64,000 nucleotides of DNA from Sphingomonadales bacterium (GCA_027491235.1 JAIXWO010000021.1:372001-436000); one strand, 5' to 3'; shown: positions 34,617 to 43,584, counted from the stretch's first letter. Numbers and translations are program-made. The notes: generated from the letters alone by a model not told the origin.

Positions 34617-35462
34617 TCAGGCCGCTCCTGTTGCCTTGGGGGTCTCCGGATCGCTGCCCCAGTCAGACCAGCTGCCGTCATACAGCGCGACACTCTCCAT
34701 GCCGAGCAGATGTGCGCCAAAGACAATGCTGGATGCGGTCAGCCCCGACCCGCAGGTCGCGATCAATGGCTTGGCAAGATCAATGCCCGCGCCCTCAAAC
34801 ACGGCCTTTAGCTCGTCGCCGCGCTTCCAGGTGCCATCGGCGTTGTAGATGCTGCTATAAGGCAGGTTGCGGCTGCCGGGGATATGGCCCGCACCGACAT
34901 TGGGCCGGGGGTCTGCTTCTTCGCCGGTAAAACGCGCAGCACCGCGCGCATCGACGACCTGTTCGGCCTTGCTGTCGATATTGGCCAGCATCTGTGCCTT
35001 GTCGCGCACGACCTTGTCATTCTTCCACGCGGTGAAGTGGCGGTGACGGATTGTGGGCTTGCCGCTTTCCAGCGCACGCCCTTCCGCTTTCCATTTGGCC
35101 AGACCGCCATCCAGCACCGCAACGCCGTGCGCGCCGAACACCTGCGAGAGCATCCACCAAGCGCGCGGGGCACTCTTCCAAGGGCTGTTGTCGTAAATGA
35201 CGATGCGGCTGCCATCGCCCAATCCCAAGGACTGCATGCGGCTCGCAAATTTCTCGGCACCCGGCAGCATCATGGGCAGCGGGTTGGCGCTGTCGACAAT
35301 TTCGGACAGGTCCATGAAGACTGCGCCGGGGATATGCTCGGCCTCAAACTCCGCCGCCGCATTTCGGTTGTCGCTGGGCAGGAACATGCTGGCGTCGACC
35401 AGGCGCAGGTCTGATGCGCCGAGTTCATTTGCGAGCCATTCAGTGCTGACGAGCTGTTCCAT
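34617..35462 (-). CDS. sseA: 3-mercaptopyruvate sulfurtransferase
   Basis: The 281-residue protein has two tandem rhodanese domains; the second carries the active-site loop ATCGSGLTASSI with the catalytic Cys. The CGSGLTA form is typical of mercaptopyruvate sulfurtransferase rather than thiosulfate sulfurtransferase. It transfers sulfur from 3-mercaptopyruvate to a thiophilic acceptor. The gene is first in the leftward sulfur block, with metC 39 nt downstream. It has no signal peptide. Confidence 0.92.
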   Translation of the reverse strand: MEQLVSTEWLANELGASDLRLVDASMFLPSDNRNAAAEFEAEHIPGAVFMDLSEIVDSANPLPMMLPGAEKFASRMQSLGLGDGSRIVIYDNSPWKSAPRAWWMLSQVFGAHGVAVLDGGLAKWKAEGRALESGKPTIRHRHFTAWKNDKVVRDKAQMLANIDSKAEQVVDARGAARFTGEEADPRPNVGAGHIPGSRNLPYSSIYNADGTWKRGDELKAVFEGAGIDLAKPLIATCGSGLTASSIVFGAHLLGMESVALYDGSWSDWGSDPETPKATGAA

Positions 35463-35562
35463 ATCCTGAGTCTCCTTATGTGGTTGGAGGACAGACTAAA
35501 CCTGCGCGTGCTGTCCGTCGAGACAGGTGACAAAGCGCCGCCGCCTCGCCTAAAGACCTCCC

Positions 35563-36009
35563 ATGTCCATGAAACATCTCGGTCAGGTCAGCGCGCTTCC
35601 CGCAACGCCGGAAGAGGCCGTCCTCGATTATCCCGCCAATCCACGTCCCGGATCACCCTATCTGGTGCGCTTCGTGTCGCCGGAGTTCACCTCGCTCTGC
35701 CCGGTCACCGGTCAGCCCGATTTCGCGCATATTGTGATCGATTATGTACCCGGCGACTCGATTGTCGAATCGAAGTCCTTAAAGCTGTTTCTGGGGTCGT
35801 TTCGCAACCATGCCGGCTTCCATGAGGACTGCACGGTGGGCATCGGCCAGCGTCTTTTCAAAGAGATGCGTCCAATCTGGCTGCGAATCGGCGGATATTG
35901 GTTTCCGCGCGGCGGCATCCCCATCGATGTCTTCTGGCAGTCGGGCCCGCCGCCAAAGGACGTTTGGATACCCGAACAGGGCGTCCCCGGTTATCGCGGG
36001 CGCGGTTAG
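35563..36009 (+). CDS. queF: preQ0 reductase, 7-cyano-7-deazaguanine reductase
   Basis: QueF reduces the nitrile of preQ0 to preQ1 with NADPH in queuosine synthesis. This is the short unimodular form (148 residues). C46 in [12 protein letters not shown] forms the thioimide with substrate, D53 is the catalytic acid, ESKSLKL at 69-75 is the QueF motif, and FHED at 87-90 is present. No other que gene is adjacent. The upstream 100 bp shows no obvious preQ1 riboswitch. Confidence 0.96.
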   Translation: MSMKHLGQVSALPATPEEAVLDYPANPRPGSPYLVRFVSPEFTSLCPVTGQPDFAHIVIDYVPGDSIVESKSLKLFLGSFRNHAGFHEDCTVGIGQRLFKEMRPIWLRIGGYWFPRGGIPIDVFWQSGPPPKDVWIPEQGVPGYRGRG

Positions 36010-36118
36010 CAAAATTCCTTAATATCTCCGATCCGGCATGCGACCGGAGGACCCCGTAGTTTGACGGTGTTGAGGTGGCCGACCGGCCGCCACACGCTGT
36101 TTTCAACAGGGGAAGACC

Positions 36119-36955
36119 ATGTTGAACACTGAGAGTGAAACCGGCCTGAATGTGCTGATGAGCCCTGAGGCCATGTTGCAGCAGGATCTGTCCGATGCGC
36201 TCGCGCGGGGCGACCTTCGGCTCGTCTACCAGCCGCTCGTCCGCCTCTCTTCCGGCAAGACCATCGGCTATGAGGCTTTGCTCCGCTGGGACCATCCGAA
36301 GTTCGGGCTCATCCTGCCAACGCGCTTCGTCGAGGCCGCCGAAGCCTCCGGGCTGATCGTGCCAGTGGGCGCATGGGTGATGCGCGACGCCTGTCAGGAA
36401 GCCGCGCTTTGGGACAATAAGCTGATCGTTTCGGTCAACGTCTCAGCCGTGCAGATTTCGACACCCGGATTTGTCGAGATGGTCTGTGCCGCATTGGCCG
36501 ACAGCGGCCTCAGCCCGGCACGGCTGGAAATCGAAATCACAGAAACGGCGCTTTTGGACGATGAAGGTTTGGCGCGGGATGGGCTGCAAACCTTGCGCGC
36601 CATGGGCATCCGCATTGCGCTGGATGACTTTGGCATGGGGCATGCCTCTTTTGCCTATCTGCTCGCCTTCCCGTTCGACAAGATCAAGATCGACCGAAAG
36701 TTCATCTGCGACATCGCCTGGCGCCCTGAAAGCCGGGTCATCGTGGAAGCCGTCGCCGACATGGCGCACAAGCTTGGCATCGACGTGCTGGCGGAGGGGA
36801 TTGAGGAGGTCGACCAGCTCGTCATCGCCAAGCTCGCGGGATGCGAACTCGGGCAAGGGCTGCTGCTGGGCGAGCCCCGTCCCGCCAAAGACCATTACCG
36901 TCTGCGACCGACCCAGCCCCCGGCCCCCTACCGGAAACTGGCCGTCGCCGCCTGA
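36119..36955 (+). CDS. EAL domain c-di-GMP phosphodiesterase
   Basis: The 278-residue protein is a stand-alone EAL domain that would hydrolyse cyclic di-GMP to pGpG. The signature is YEALLRW (E52), N107 in VNVSAVQ, the metal-binding LEIEITET (137-143), D169/D170 in ALDDFGMGHASF, K188 and K190 in DKIKIDRKF, E226 in AEGIEE and Q246 in GQGLLLGEP. All catalytic residues I can check are present, so it is probably active. There is no GGDEF, sensor or membrane segment. Its stop codon abuts the stop of the convergent P450 gene with no gap. Confidence 0.9.
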   Translation: MLNTESETGLNVLMSPEAMLQQDLSDALARGDLRLVYQPLVRLSSGKTIGYEALLRWDHPKFGLILPTRFVEAAEASGLIVPVGAWVMRDACQEAALWDNKLIVSVNVSAVQISTPGFVEMVCAALADSGLSPARLEIEITETALLDDEGLARDGLQTLRAMGIRIALDDFGMGHASFAYLLAFPFDKIKIDRKFICDIAWRPESRVIVEAVADMAHKLGIDVLAEGIEEVDQLVIAKLAGCELGQGLLLGEPRPAKDHYRLRPTQPPAPYRKLAVAA

Positions 36956-38236
36956 TCAGGCCGCCTTGAAGCGGATCGGCAGGCGCTTCAGCCCACCAAC
37001 AAAGACCGACTCAACACGCGCCGGATCCCCTGTCAGCTCGACAGAGGCGAGACGCGGCAGAAGCTCTTCCATCAGGATGCGCATTTCCATACGGGCCAGA
37101 TGCTGGCCAAGGCAGACATGGCCGCCAAAACCAAAGCCAATCTGTGTGTTGGGCGCGCGGTCCGGATTGAAGGTGAACGGGTCCGCAAAGACCGCCTCGT
37201 CGCGATTGCCCGAAGCGTAGCAGAGCATCATCCAGTCACCGGCCTTGATCTGCTGGCCGTTTAATTCGGTATCCTCCACCGCTGAGCGCATGAAGTGCTG
37301 CACCGGCGTCGTCCAACGCACGGCCTCTTCGATCAGCCCGGCCTTGTCCACGTCCGCTGCGCGGAAGCGTTCAAACAGCGCCGGATTGCGGGCCAGTTCC
37401 ATCATGGCACCTGCGGTGGAGGCTGAGGTTGTGTCATGCCCTGCGGTTGCGATGATGATGTAATAGCCATTCAATTCCCGGTCCGGGATCGGCGCGCCAT
37501 TGACGGTCGAATTGGCAAGCACGGTTGCCACATCTTCCTGCGGGTTCTTGCGCCTATTGGCGGTCAATTCCTTGAAGTAGTTTTCAAAGTCGGCGACCAC
37601 AAAATTCAACATCTGCAAACCGGCAACGGGATCCGTGATTTCCGCCCGGTCGCGGTTGAGTTCGGGGTCAGTCGAACCGAACAGCTGCTGGGTGAGCAGC
37701 AACATGCGCGGCTCATCCTCACGCGGGACGCCCAATATGTTCATGACGACGCGCAGCGGATAATGCAGCGCCACATCGCGCGCGAAATCACATTCATCGC
37801 CCAGTGACAGCATATGGTCGACTGTCTCGCGCGCAATCTCACGGATGCGGTCTTCGAGGATGCGCAGGTTTTTGGGCATGAACCAGGTCTGCGTCAGCAG
37901 CCGGAATTTCATATGGTCCGGCGCATCCATCTGCACCAGCGACTTGATGAGATGCCCATCGGGGATCTGAGTCCGGACGAGCGCGTCAATCGCCTTCATG
38001 GTCAGCGTCGTCTGGCGGACGCCCGAGGCATAGAGCTTGTTGTTGCGGCTGACCTCCATGATGTCTGCATGGCGGGTGACGGCCCAGAAAGGATCATAAT
38101 CCGGCACTTCGGCGACCGCGAGCGGGGCATTAGCGCGCGCCCAAGCGAACTTGTCATGCAGCCCGTTCCATTCCCCATAGGCTTTGGGGTCGGTCAATGC
38201 CTTTGCCACGTCTGCGGGCAATTGGGGTGCAGCCAC
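36956..38236 (-). CDS. Cytochrome P450
   Basis: The 426-residue haem monooxygenase has the I-helix oxygen-activation motif ATAGHDTTSAS, the ExxR of the K-helix in EEAVRWTTP, and the haem-ligand loop FGFGGHVCLGQHLARMEM. It is soluble, as bacterial P450s are. It resembles the CYP108/P450terp-like group, but I would not fix the subfamily. The GTG at 38236 is chosen because AGGAG lies 8 nt upstream; the open frame runs 20 codons further. No ferredoxin or reductase is adjacent, so redox partners are elsewhere. Substrate unknown. Confidence 0.9.
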   Translation of the reverse strand: MAAPQLPADVAKALTDPKAYGEWNGLHDKFAWARANAPLAVAEVPDYDPFWAVTRHADIMEVSRNNKLYASGVRQTTLTMKAIDALVRTQIPDGHLIKSLVQMDAPDHMKFRLLTQTWFMPKNLRILEDRIREIARETVDHMLSLGDECDFARDVALHYPLRVVMNILGVPREDEPRMLLLTQQLFGSTDPELNRDRAEITDPVAGLQMLNFVVADFENYFKELTANRRKNPQEDVATVLANSTVNGAPIPDRELNGYYIIIATAGHDTTSASTAGAMMELARNPALFERFRAADVDKAGLIEEAVRWTTPVQHFMRSAVEDTELNGQQIKAGDWMMLCYASGNRDEAVFADPFTFNPDRAPNTQIGFGFGGHVCLGQHLARMEMRILMEELLPRLASVELTGDPARVESVFVGGLKRLPIRFKAA

Positions 38237-38347
38237 CTGTCTTCTCCTAAAGGTCTTTTCTTGCTGCGCCCGTGGATGAAGTGGATTGCATGTCAAATCA
38301 AGGTGGACTGGCCGCCCCTGCCAGAACTGCCAGTCCGCAATGCGCCC

Positions 38348-39937
38348 CTATTTGAACAGGCCGCCCAAAATCCCGCGCAGCAATTGCCCACCAAGGTTGC
38401 CTGCGATCTTGCGCCCGACCGAGGTGGCCGCAGACCGCGCTGCCGATTCGACCATCTTTTCGGCAAAGCTGGGCTTGGCGGCTTCACGCGCGGCGATGGC
38501 ATCGGCTCTCGCCTGCTCCTTGGCGATGCGGGCCGCTTCCCGCGCGGCAATCGCATCAGCCTTGGCCTGTTCTTTTGCCGCAATAGCAGCCTGCTTGTCC
38601 GCTTCAGACGCAGCAGCGGCCTGTGCGGCGGCAGCCGTCGCCTGTGTCCGCTTGGCGGTGATGATTTCTTCCGCCGATTCGCGGTCGATGAGCGCATCAT
38701 ATTTTGCGCCCACGGCATCGGTCTGGATCATGATCGCACGTTCCTGCGGCGTCACCGGGCCAACGCGTGAACAGGGGGCCTTGATCAATGTGCGCTCCAC
38801 CGGCGTGGGGGACCCATCGGCCTGCAGCACAGAGACCAAAGCTTCCCCGACACGCAGCTCGATGATCGCCTTGGCCACATCGACATTGGGATTGGCGCGG
38901 AAGGTTTCGGCCGCCGACTTGATCGCCTTTTCATCCTTGGGCGTAAAGGCACGCAACGCGTGCTGCACGCGGTTGGACAATTGGGCGGCCACCGCTTCAG
39001 GAATGTCGATGGGGTTCTGGGTGATGAAATAGACGCCAATGCCCTTGGACCGGATCAGACGGACAACCTGCTCAATCTTTTCCTCCAGCGCCTTGGGCGC
39101 ATCGTTGAACAGCAAATGCGCTTCATCAAAGAAGAAAACGAGCTTGGGCTTATCCGGGTCCCCCACTTCGGGAAGCGTTTCAAACAGCTCGGACAGCAGC
39201 CAAAGGAGGAAGGTCGAATAGAGTTTCGGGCTCGCCATCAGCTTGTCGGCGGCGAGAATGTTGATGATCCCGCGGCCCTTGTCGTCGGTCACAAAGAAAT
39301 CATCGAGGTCGAGCGCGGGCTCCCCAAAGAATCGGTCACCGCCCTGGCTGCGCAACTGGAGCAGCGAGCGCTGGATAGTCCCGACGCTGGCTTTGGAGAC
39401 ATTGCCATAGGTGACAGACAGCTCATCCGCGCGGTCAGCAATGTCGACGAGCATCGTCTGGAGATCATCTAGATCAAGGAGCAGAAGGCCTTCCTTGTCG
39501 GCTGCGTGGAAGGCGATGGTGAGCACACCTTCCTGCACCTCATTCAAATCCATCAGCCGCGACAGGAGCAGCGGCCCCATTTCAGATACTGTGGTGCGGA
39601 TGGGGTGGCCCTGTTCCCCAAACAAATCCCAAAACTGGACAGGGTTGTCGGAATAGCTCCAGTCCGTATCGCCGATTTCAGCCGACCGTGCGGTGAAAAT
39701 CTCATGCGTCTTGGTGGTTGGGGACCCGGCCATGGCCATGCCCGACAAATCCCCCTTCACGTCGGACACAAAGACCGGCACGCCCGCCTTTGAAAAGCCT
39801 TCGGCCATGCCCTGAAGCGTCACCGTCTTTCCCGTGCCCGTTGCTCCGGCAATCAGCCCGTGGCGGTTGGCCCGCTTGAAGTTGATAACCTGACGCTGAC
39901 CCCCGCCAACTCCAATGAAAAGACCTTCATCCGACAT
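38348..39937 (-). CDS. HerA-like ATPase (DUF853/YjgR family)
   Basis: The 529-residue protein is a HerA/FtsK-type ATPase. Walker A is in [12 protein letters not shown], Walker B is [12 protein letters not shown], and a conserved QNP(I)DIP follows. The DUF853 family is widespread and uncharacterised; it is not linked here to a NurA nuclease. The C-terminal 90 residues are Ala/Lys/Glu-rich and contain two copies of a [19 protein letters not shown] unit, likely a coiled coil. GAAAGG precedes the ATG at 39937. It is divergent from trcR. Confidence 0.9.
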   Translation of the reverse strand: MSDEGLFIGVGGGQRQVINFKRANRHGLIAGATGTGKTVTLQGMAEGFSKAGVPVFVSDVKGDLSGMAMAGSPTTKTHEIFTARSAEIGDTDWSYSDNPVQFWDLFGEQGHPIRTTVSEMGPLLLSRLMDLNEVQEGVLTIAFHAADKEGLLLLDLDDLQTMLVDIADRADELSVTYGNVSKASVGTIQRSLLQLRSQGGDRFFGEPALDLDDFFVTDDKGRGIINILAADKLMASPKLYSTFLLWLLSELFETLPEVGDPDKPKLVFFFDEAHLLFNDAPKALEEKIEQVVRLIRSKGIGVYFITQNPIDIPEAVAAQLSNRVQHALRAFTPKDEKAIKSAAETFRANPNVDVAKAIIELRVGEALVSVLQADGSPTPVERTLIKAPCSRVGPVTPQERAIMIQTDAVGAKYDALIDRESAEEIITAKRTQATAAAAQAAAASEADKQAAIAAKEQAKADAIAAREAARIAKEQARADAIAAREAAKPSFAEKMVESAARSAATSVGRKIAGNLGGQLLRGILGGLFK

Positions 39938-40141
39938 ATACGCACCTTTCCCGTTACTCGCCTTTGGCAACCTAATCGCAAAGGTGACAGTTTCAAAGTG
40001 GTTGAATTATCCAGCGGACTTGGTGGCAGGTGGTGGCAAATCGTACGGAAACCCTTGCTCTTGAGCCAAAGCAGGATTAGATCGGCGGCAAGTTAACGGC
40101 CGCTCCGAGAGGGGCGGCCCTCTTTTTTCGGGAGAAACCCC
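39938..40141 (+). other. trcR leader or small RNA candidate region
   Basis: This 204-bp gap between divergent genes holds no supported protein; the only short forward frame is 26 codons from a GTG. It contains a small hairpin (CCTTGCT/AAGCAGG around 40050-40073) and ends in an intrinsic terminator (40098-40128) placed just before trcR. The arrangement fits either a small RNA transcribed rightward and ending there, or an attenuator leader for trcR. Confidence 0.4.
40098..40128 (+). terminator. Intrinsic terminator 13 bp upstream of trcR
   Basis: GGCCGCTCC (40098-40106) pairs with GGGGCGGCC (40111-40119) through a GAGA tetraloop, with one G-U pair, followed after TCTC-like bases by six T residues (40123-40128). 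The T-run is directly followed by GGGAG, the trcR ribosome binding site. Confidence 0.75.
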
Positions 40142-40807
40142 TTGGCCCAGCCACTCATGCCTCATGCGACTGCCGCTTGGCTCGTCGATAACACGGCGCT
40201 GACCTTTGAGCAGATTGCCCATTTCTGTGGTCTGCACATTCTTGAGATTCAGGCGATTGCCGATGAAACATCCGGCACCAAGCTGATGGGCCGTGACCCC
40301 GTTCGCGCCGGCGAAGTCACAATGGCGGAAATCGAAAAGGGTCAGGCAGACCCCAATCACGAACTGGTGATGGTGAAGGCACCTGAAGCGCCCACACGCA
40401 CCAAGGGCCCGCGCTATACGCCGGTGTCCAAGCGTCAGGACAAGCCCGATGGCATTGCCTGGCTGATCCGCAACCACCCCGAGCTGTCCGATGGGCAGAT
40501 TGGCAAGTTGATCGGCACCACGCGCACCACGATCGCCGCGATCCGGGAGCGCACGCACTGGAACATCGCCGATATCACGCCGAAGGATCCGGTGGCCCTC
40601 GGCCTATGTTCGCAGCGGGAGCTTGATGCGACCGTCGCCAAGGCCGCCAAGATGAAGGGCATCAAGGCTGTGGAAGACACGCGCCTTGAAGGCGATCGCG
40701 CCGCCCTGATTGAAGAGCTGATTGCCGAGCGGAGTGCGGCCAACCGCGCCGCTGAAAAGGCTGCCGCTGATGCGGAGGCCGAACTTGGCGGACAATCCGA
40801 CGCCTGA
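40142..40807 (+). CDS. trcR: Cell cycle transcriptional regulator TrcR (DUF1013)
   Basis: The 221-residue protein is the alphaproteobacterial DUF1013/TrcR family. It starts MAQPLMPHATAAWLVDNTALTFEQIAHFCGLH, an HTH-like segment, and a second HTH-like segment follows (DKPDGIAWLIRNHPELSDGQIGKLIGTTRTTIAAIRERTHWN). TrcR associates with RNA polymerase and influences cell cycle genes in Caulobacter. The start is TTG at 40142, with GGGAG 8 nt upstream; the family N-terminus begins here and no ATG is nearby. An intrinsic terminator precedes it. Confidence 0.92.
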   Translation: MAQPLMPHATAAWLVDNTALTFEQIAHFCGLHILEIQAIADETSGTKLMGRDPVRAGEVTMAEIEKGQADPNHELVMVKAPEAPTRTKGPRYTPVSKRQDKPDGIAWLIRNHPELSDGQIGKLIGTTRTTIAAIRERTHWNIADITPKDPVALGLCSQRELDATVAKAAKMKGIKAVEDTRLEGDRAALIEELIAERSAANRAAEKAAADAEAELGGQSDA

Positions 40808-41894
40808 GTTTAAATCCCCCGATGCCTCGCTGACCGCCGATGACAGTTTCACGGCGACCAGCAGCGCCGGGTTGACCTATCCTTGGGGCAGTTTTGCGCC
40901 GGGGCCGGGCAAGACGCATCCTATCGCCAATGGCATCAGCTGGACCCGCATTCCGATGCCGGGGTCTCTGGGCCATATCAACAGCTGGCTGCTGGACGAT
41001 GGTGATGGCATCGCTGTTGTCGATTCGGGCATGTTGCTGAAAGAGTGCAGCAATGCCTGGAAGGCGCTGTTCGATGGCGACCTGAAGGGCAAGCGCGTCA
41101 CCCGCGTGGTCGGTACGCATCTCCACCCGGACCATATCGGCCTTGCCGGATGGCTGTGCAAACGGTTCGACTGCGACGTCTGGATGACGCGCGGCGAATG
41201 GCTGACAGCGCGCATGTTGTCGTCGGACGTTCGGGAAGATGTTCCGCCGGAAGCGCTCGCCTTGCAGCGCAGCGCCGGATGGGATGAGGATGTTCTGGCG
41301 CAACAAGCCGCCAAGGGCTGGGGCCGCTTTGGCCGCATGCTCTATCCGATGCCGATCAGCTATCACCGGATCAAAGATGGCGACGTGCTGGACTTTGGCG
41401 CGCACCAATGGCGCGTTGTCGTCGGGTCCGGCCACAGCCCGGAACATGCCTGCCTCTGGAATGAAGCCGAAGGCGTACTCGTCTCCGGTGATCAGGTGTT
41501 GCCACGCATCAGCTCCAACGTGTCGGTCAACATGTCAGAACCCAATGCCGATCCGTTGGGCGAATGGCTGGCCTCCATCGACAAATTATTGGCCGTTCTG
41601 CCGGACGATCTTCTGGTCTGCCCCGCACATGGCGAGCCGTTCAAGGGGTTGCACACCCGCCTCATCGCCTTGCGCGATGAACATCTCCGTCGTTTGGATC
41701 AGGTCCACGCTGCAATAGGGCAGGCGCCTTTGCGCACGATTGACTGCTTCCCCCTGCTCTTCAACCGGAAGATCGGTGAGGACCACCGCGAACTCGCAAC
41801 GGGTGAGGCGATAGCCCATCTCCACCGCCTGATGGAAGACGGCCGCGCCCGTCGCAAAATGACCGACGGCGTCTATTGGTATTCTGCCGCTTAA
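40770..41894 (+). CDS. MBL-fold metallo-hydrolase
   Basis: The metallo-beta-lactamase fold is shown by THLHPDHIGLAGWL (HxHxDH), HSPEHACLW, SGDQVLP and a final PAHGEPF. Length is 374 residues from ATG 40770. A TTG at 40785 has a better-spaced GGAGG and may be the true start. Either choice overlaps the end of trcR (40807), so translation is probably coupled. Related proteins act on thioesters or lactones; the substrate here is unknown. Confidence 0.85.
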   Translation: MRRPNLADNPTPEFKSPDASLTADDSFTATSSAGLTYPWGSFAPGPGKTHPIANGISWTRIPMPGSLGHINSWLLDDGDGIAVVDSGMLLKECSNAWKALFDGDLKGKRVTRVVGTHLHPDHIGLAGWLCKRFDCDVWMTRGEWLTARMLSSDVREDVPPEALALQRSAGWDEDVLAQQAAKGWGRFGRMLYPMPISYHRIKDGDVLDFGAHQWRVVVGSGHSPEHACLWNEAEGVLVSGDQVLPRISSNVSVNMSEPNADPLGEWLASIDKLLAVLPDDLLVCPAHGEPFKGLHTRLIALRDEHLRRLDQVHAAIGQAPLRTIDCFPLLFNRKIGEDHRELATGEAIAHLHRLMEDGRARRKMTDGVYWYSAA

Positions 41895-41910
41895 GATGCG
41901 GCATCCAGCC

Positions 41911-42387
41911 TTACATCTCGTCCGGCAATTCGACTTCCAGAACCGCTGACTGAAAGAGCAGCCGGCGCGCCGCCATGCGGGCGACACGCAGCGTTTCCGC
42001 CCGCCTGCGCGACGACGCGAGCGGCGTTAGAACGGGCTCACGCAGGATGGCCGCATCATAACGGTCTGCGATGATCAGCCCGCTGGTTGCGGGTGCCAGC
42101 TCCTCCCGGTCAAACAGCGCCAGATCAAAACCCTGCGGCACTGCCCAAAAATAGCGGTCACAATAGTCGAGATAAAAGGGCCATTTTCCGTCGCCCAGCA
42201 GGTCCGCACGGGAGACTTTGATCTCCACGATGATGACTTCGCCTTTGGGGCCAAGCGCCATGATGTCCGCGCGGCGGCCATTGCCCAACGGCACTTCCGC
42301 AACCGCGATATAGTCCTGCCGGTACAACAGGCGGGAGACGCCGCGCACAACATCAGCAGCAACAAGGCGGTCGGCAGGGCTATCCAT
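41911..42387 (-). CDS. mmcB: MmcB family DNA repair protein
   Basis: The 158-residue protein has a PD-(D/E)xK nuclease-like core: E in VAEVPLGNGRRADIMALG, then EVIIVEIKVSRADLL with the E-x-K pair. This is the MmcB-like family, tied in Caulobacter to the response to mitomycin C as part of the SOS-linked DNA repair set. It is convergent with the MBL gene. No LexA box is evident upstream by eye. Confidence 0.85.
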   Translation of the reverse strand: MDSPADRLVAADVVRGVSRLLYRQDYIAVAEVPLGNGRRADIMALGPKGEVIIVEIKVSRADLLGDGKWPFYLDYCDRYFWAVPQGFDLALFDREELAPATSGLIIADRYDAAILREPVLTPLASSRRRAETLRVARMAARRLLFQSAVLEVELPDEM

Positions 42388-42418
42388 GCCGATCCCCTAG
42401 AACATCAGGGAAAGAGAT

Positions 42419-42443
42419 GGGAAGGGCGGATGTCGCCCTTTCC
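42419..42443 (-). terminator. Hairpin after SleB-type hydrolase gene
   Basis: GGGAAGGGCG (42419-42428) and CGCCCTTTCC (42434-42443) form a 10-bp stem with one wobble position and a 5-nt loop, starting 3 nt after the stop of the reverse-strand hydrolase gene. A weak CTC/TTT stretch follows on that strand, so it is a terminator of moderate quality. Confidence 0.45.
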
Positions 42444-42445
42444 AA

Positions 42446-43081
42446 TCAACGGTAGAAGACGTGGTTGCCCAAGGCCGCAATCTTGCGGAGGTTCCAACCC
42501 GGATTGACCCGACGGGCGTGGAAATACAGCGCATCGTCCACGCTGGACGCCCAAAGTTCGTTGCGGGCGATATGCGCGATGGCGACCGCGTTTTTCCAGT
42601 TGCGGCTCGTCCGCTTGATCGGCGGGAATGCCCCCCCGCGCACGAAGGAGAACTGGCTTGGCTGCATCACCACGCCACAGACCGAGGCTGGGAACCGGCC
42701 AGAGCGGGTGCGGTTGAGAATGGTCTGTGCGACCGCCAGCTGACCGTCGAGCGATTCGCCCTTGGCCTCAAAATAGACGGCACCCGCCAGGCACTCCGCC
42801 TCGCGATCAGGAAGGTCAGCCGAAGAAAGATCGGCGACCAGATCAGCCAGAGAGGCGGCTTCGGGAGCGTCGGTTTCAACCGTTTCGGGAATCTGGAAAT
42901 CTGTGATGGCCTGGTTTTCGGCCTGCGCCTGCTCAACCACGGATTTTGGGAGCAGTTCGGACTGGACCGGTCCGGGCGTTTCGTTGGCCCAGACGGCTTG
43001 TGCCGGACCAAAGGCGACAAGGGCGCCAAAAGAAGAAATCGACAGCGCTGCGACTGCAGCGGTCAGCATTGAATATCGCAT
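42446..43081 (-). CDS. Cell wall hydrolase, SleB/CwlJ family
   Basis: The 211-residue protein has an N-terminal signal sequence (ALSISSFGALVAFGPAQA) and a C-terminal Hydrolase_2 domain: EAECLAGAVYFEAKGESLDGQLAVAQTILNRTRSGRFP, VCGVVMQPSQFSFV, and a final LGNHVFYR. Family members cleave peptidoglycan (muramidase or amidase-like); in sphingomonads they act in envelope remodelling, not in spores. The N-terminal 90 residues look like a linker. Confidence 0.9.
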   Translation of the reverse strand: MRYSMLTAAVAALSISSFGALVAFGPAQAVWANETPGPVQSELLPKSVVEQAQAENQAITDFQIPETVETDAPEAASLADLVADLSSADLPDREAECLAGAVYFEAKGESLDGQLAVAQTILNRTRSGRFPASVCGVVMQPSQFSFVRGGAFPPIKRTSRNWKNAVAIAHIARNELWASSVDDALYFHARRVNPGWNLRKIAALGNHVFYR

Positions 43082-43242
43082 TTAACATCATCATGGGCAG
43101 AAGTCTGAAACTGGGCCGCGCAAAAACCGGTGCGGCTGCTTCATTCCCCTGACTGCGTTCGCGCCCAAAGCCCTATTACGCGGGTGGCGGCACGGCGACG
43201 CGCTTTAACGTTGGGGGGCCTTCGTTGTGCAGCGCATCAATG

Positions 43243-43584
43243 TCAACGCGCGCCATCCATTTCAGCGGCGAACCGTGCTGCCTCTGGGATATCCAGTTCG
43301 ACAATCCAGATATCAGGGTCCGACGCCTGCCGCCGCGCGCAAAACTGAGAGATTTCCGCTTCTTCTTCAATGGTTTGTGAGAAAACGGGCGTCCATTTAT
43401 AGCTGCCGTCCGGGGTCAGCGCACGCTCGAGGATACCGGAATACCGCCCTTTCTCACGTGTGATGAGGATCAGCGCGCCGGCGGTTTCATCGCCTTTGGC
43501 CAGCACCATTGCCATGCCACCCGACTGGTTCACCCGCCGGATAAGCGCATTCACATAGATACCGGTGGCGAGGCGGGGCGTCAT
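43243..43584 (-). CDS. DUF1491 family protein
   Basis: The 113-residue protein matches DUF1491, an alphaproteobacterial family of unknown function. Its pattern is RLATGIYVNALIRRVNQSGGMAMVLAKGDETAGALILITREKG, then FARRQASDPDIWIVELDIPEAARF-like sequence. There is no signal peptide or membrane segment. It lies 18 nt downstream of ptsN on the same strand, so it is probably part of the hpf-ptsN operon. Confidence 0.82.
   Translation of the reverse strand: MTPRLATGIYVNALIRRVNQSGGMAMVLAKGDETAGALILITREKGRYSGILERALTPDGSYKWTPVFSQTIEEEAEISQFCARRQASDPDIWIVELDIPEAARFAAEMDGAR

Noticed and set aside
35463-35562. preQ1 riboswitch upstream of queF
   Set aside because: The short leader lacks a recognisable aptamer hairpin and A-rich tail.
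39938-40141. 6S RNA or SRP RNA upstream of trcR
   Set aside because: No long rod-like 6S structure and no SRP GGAA/GNAR-type tetraloop signature could be seen; kept only as a generic leader or small RNA candidate.
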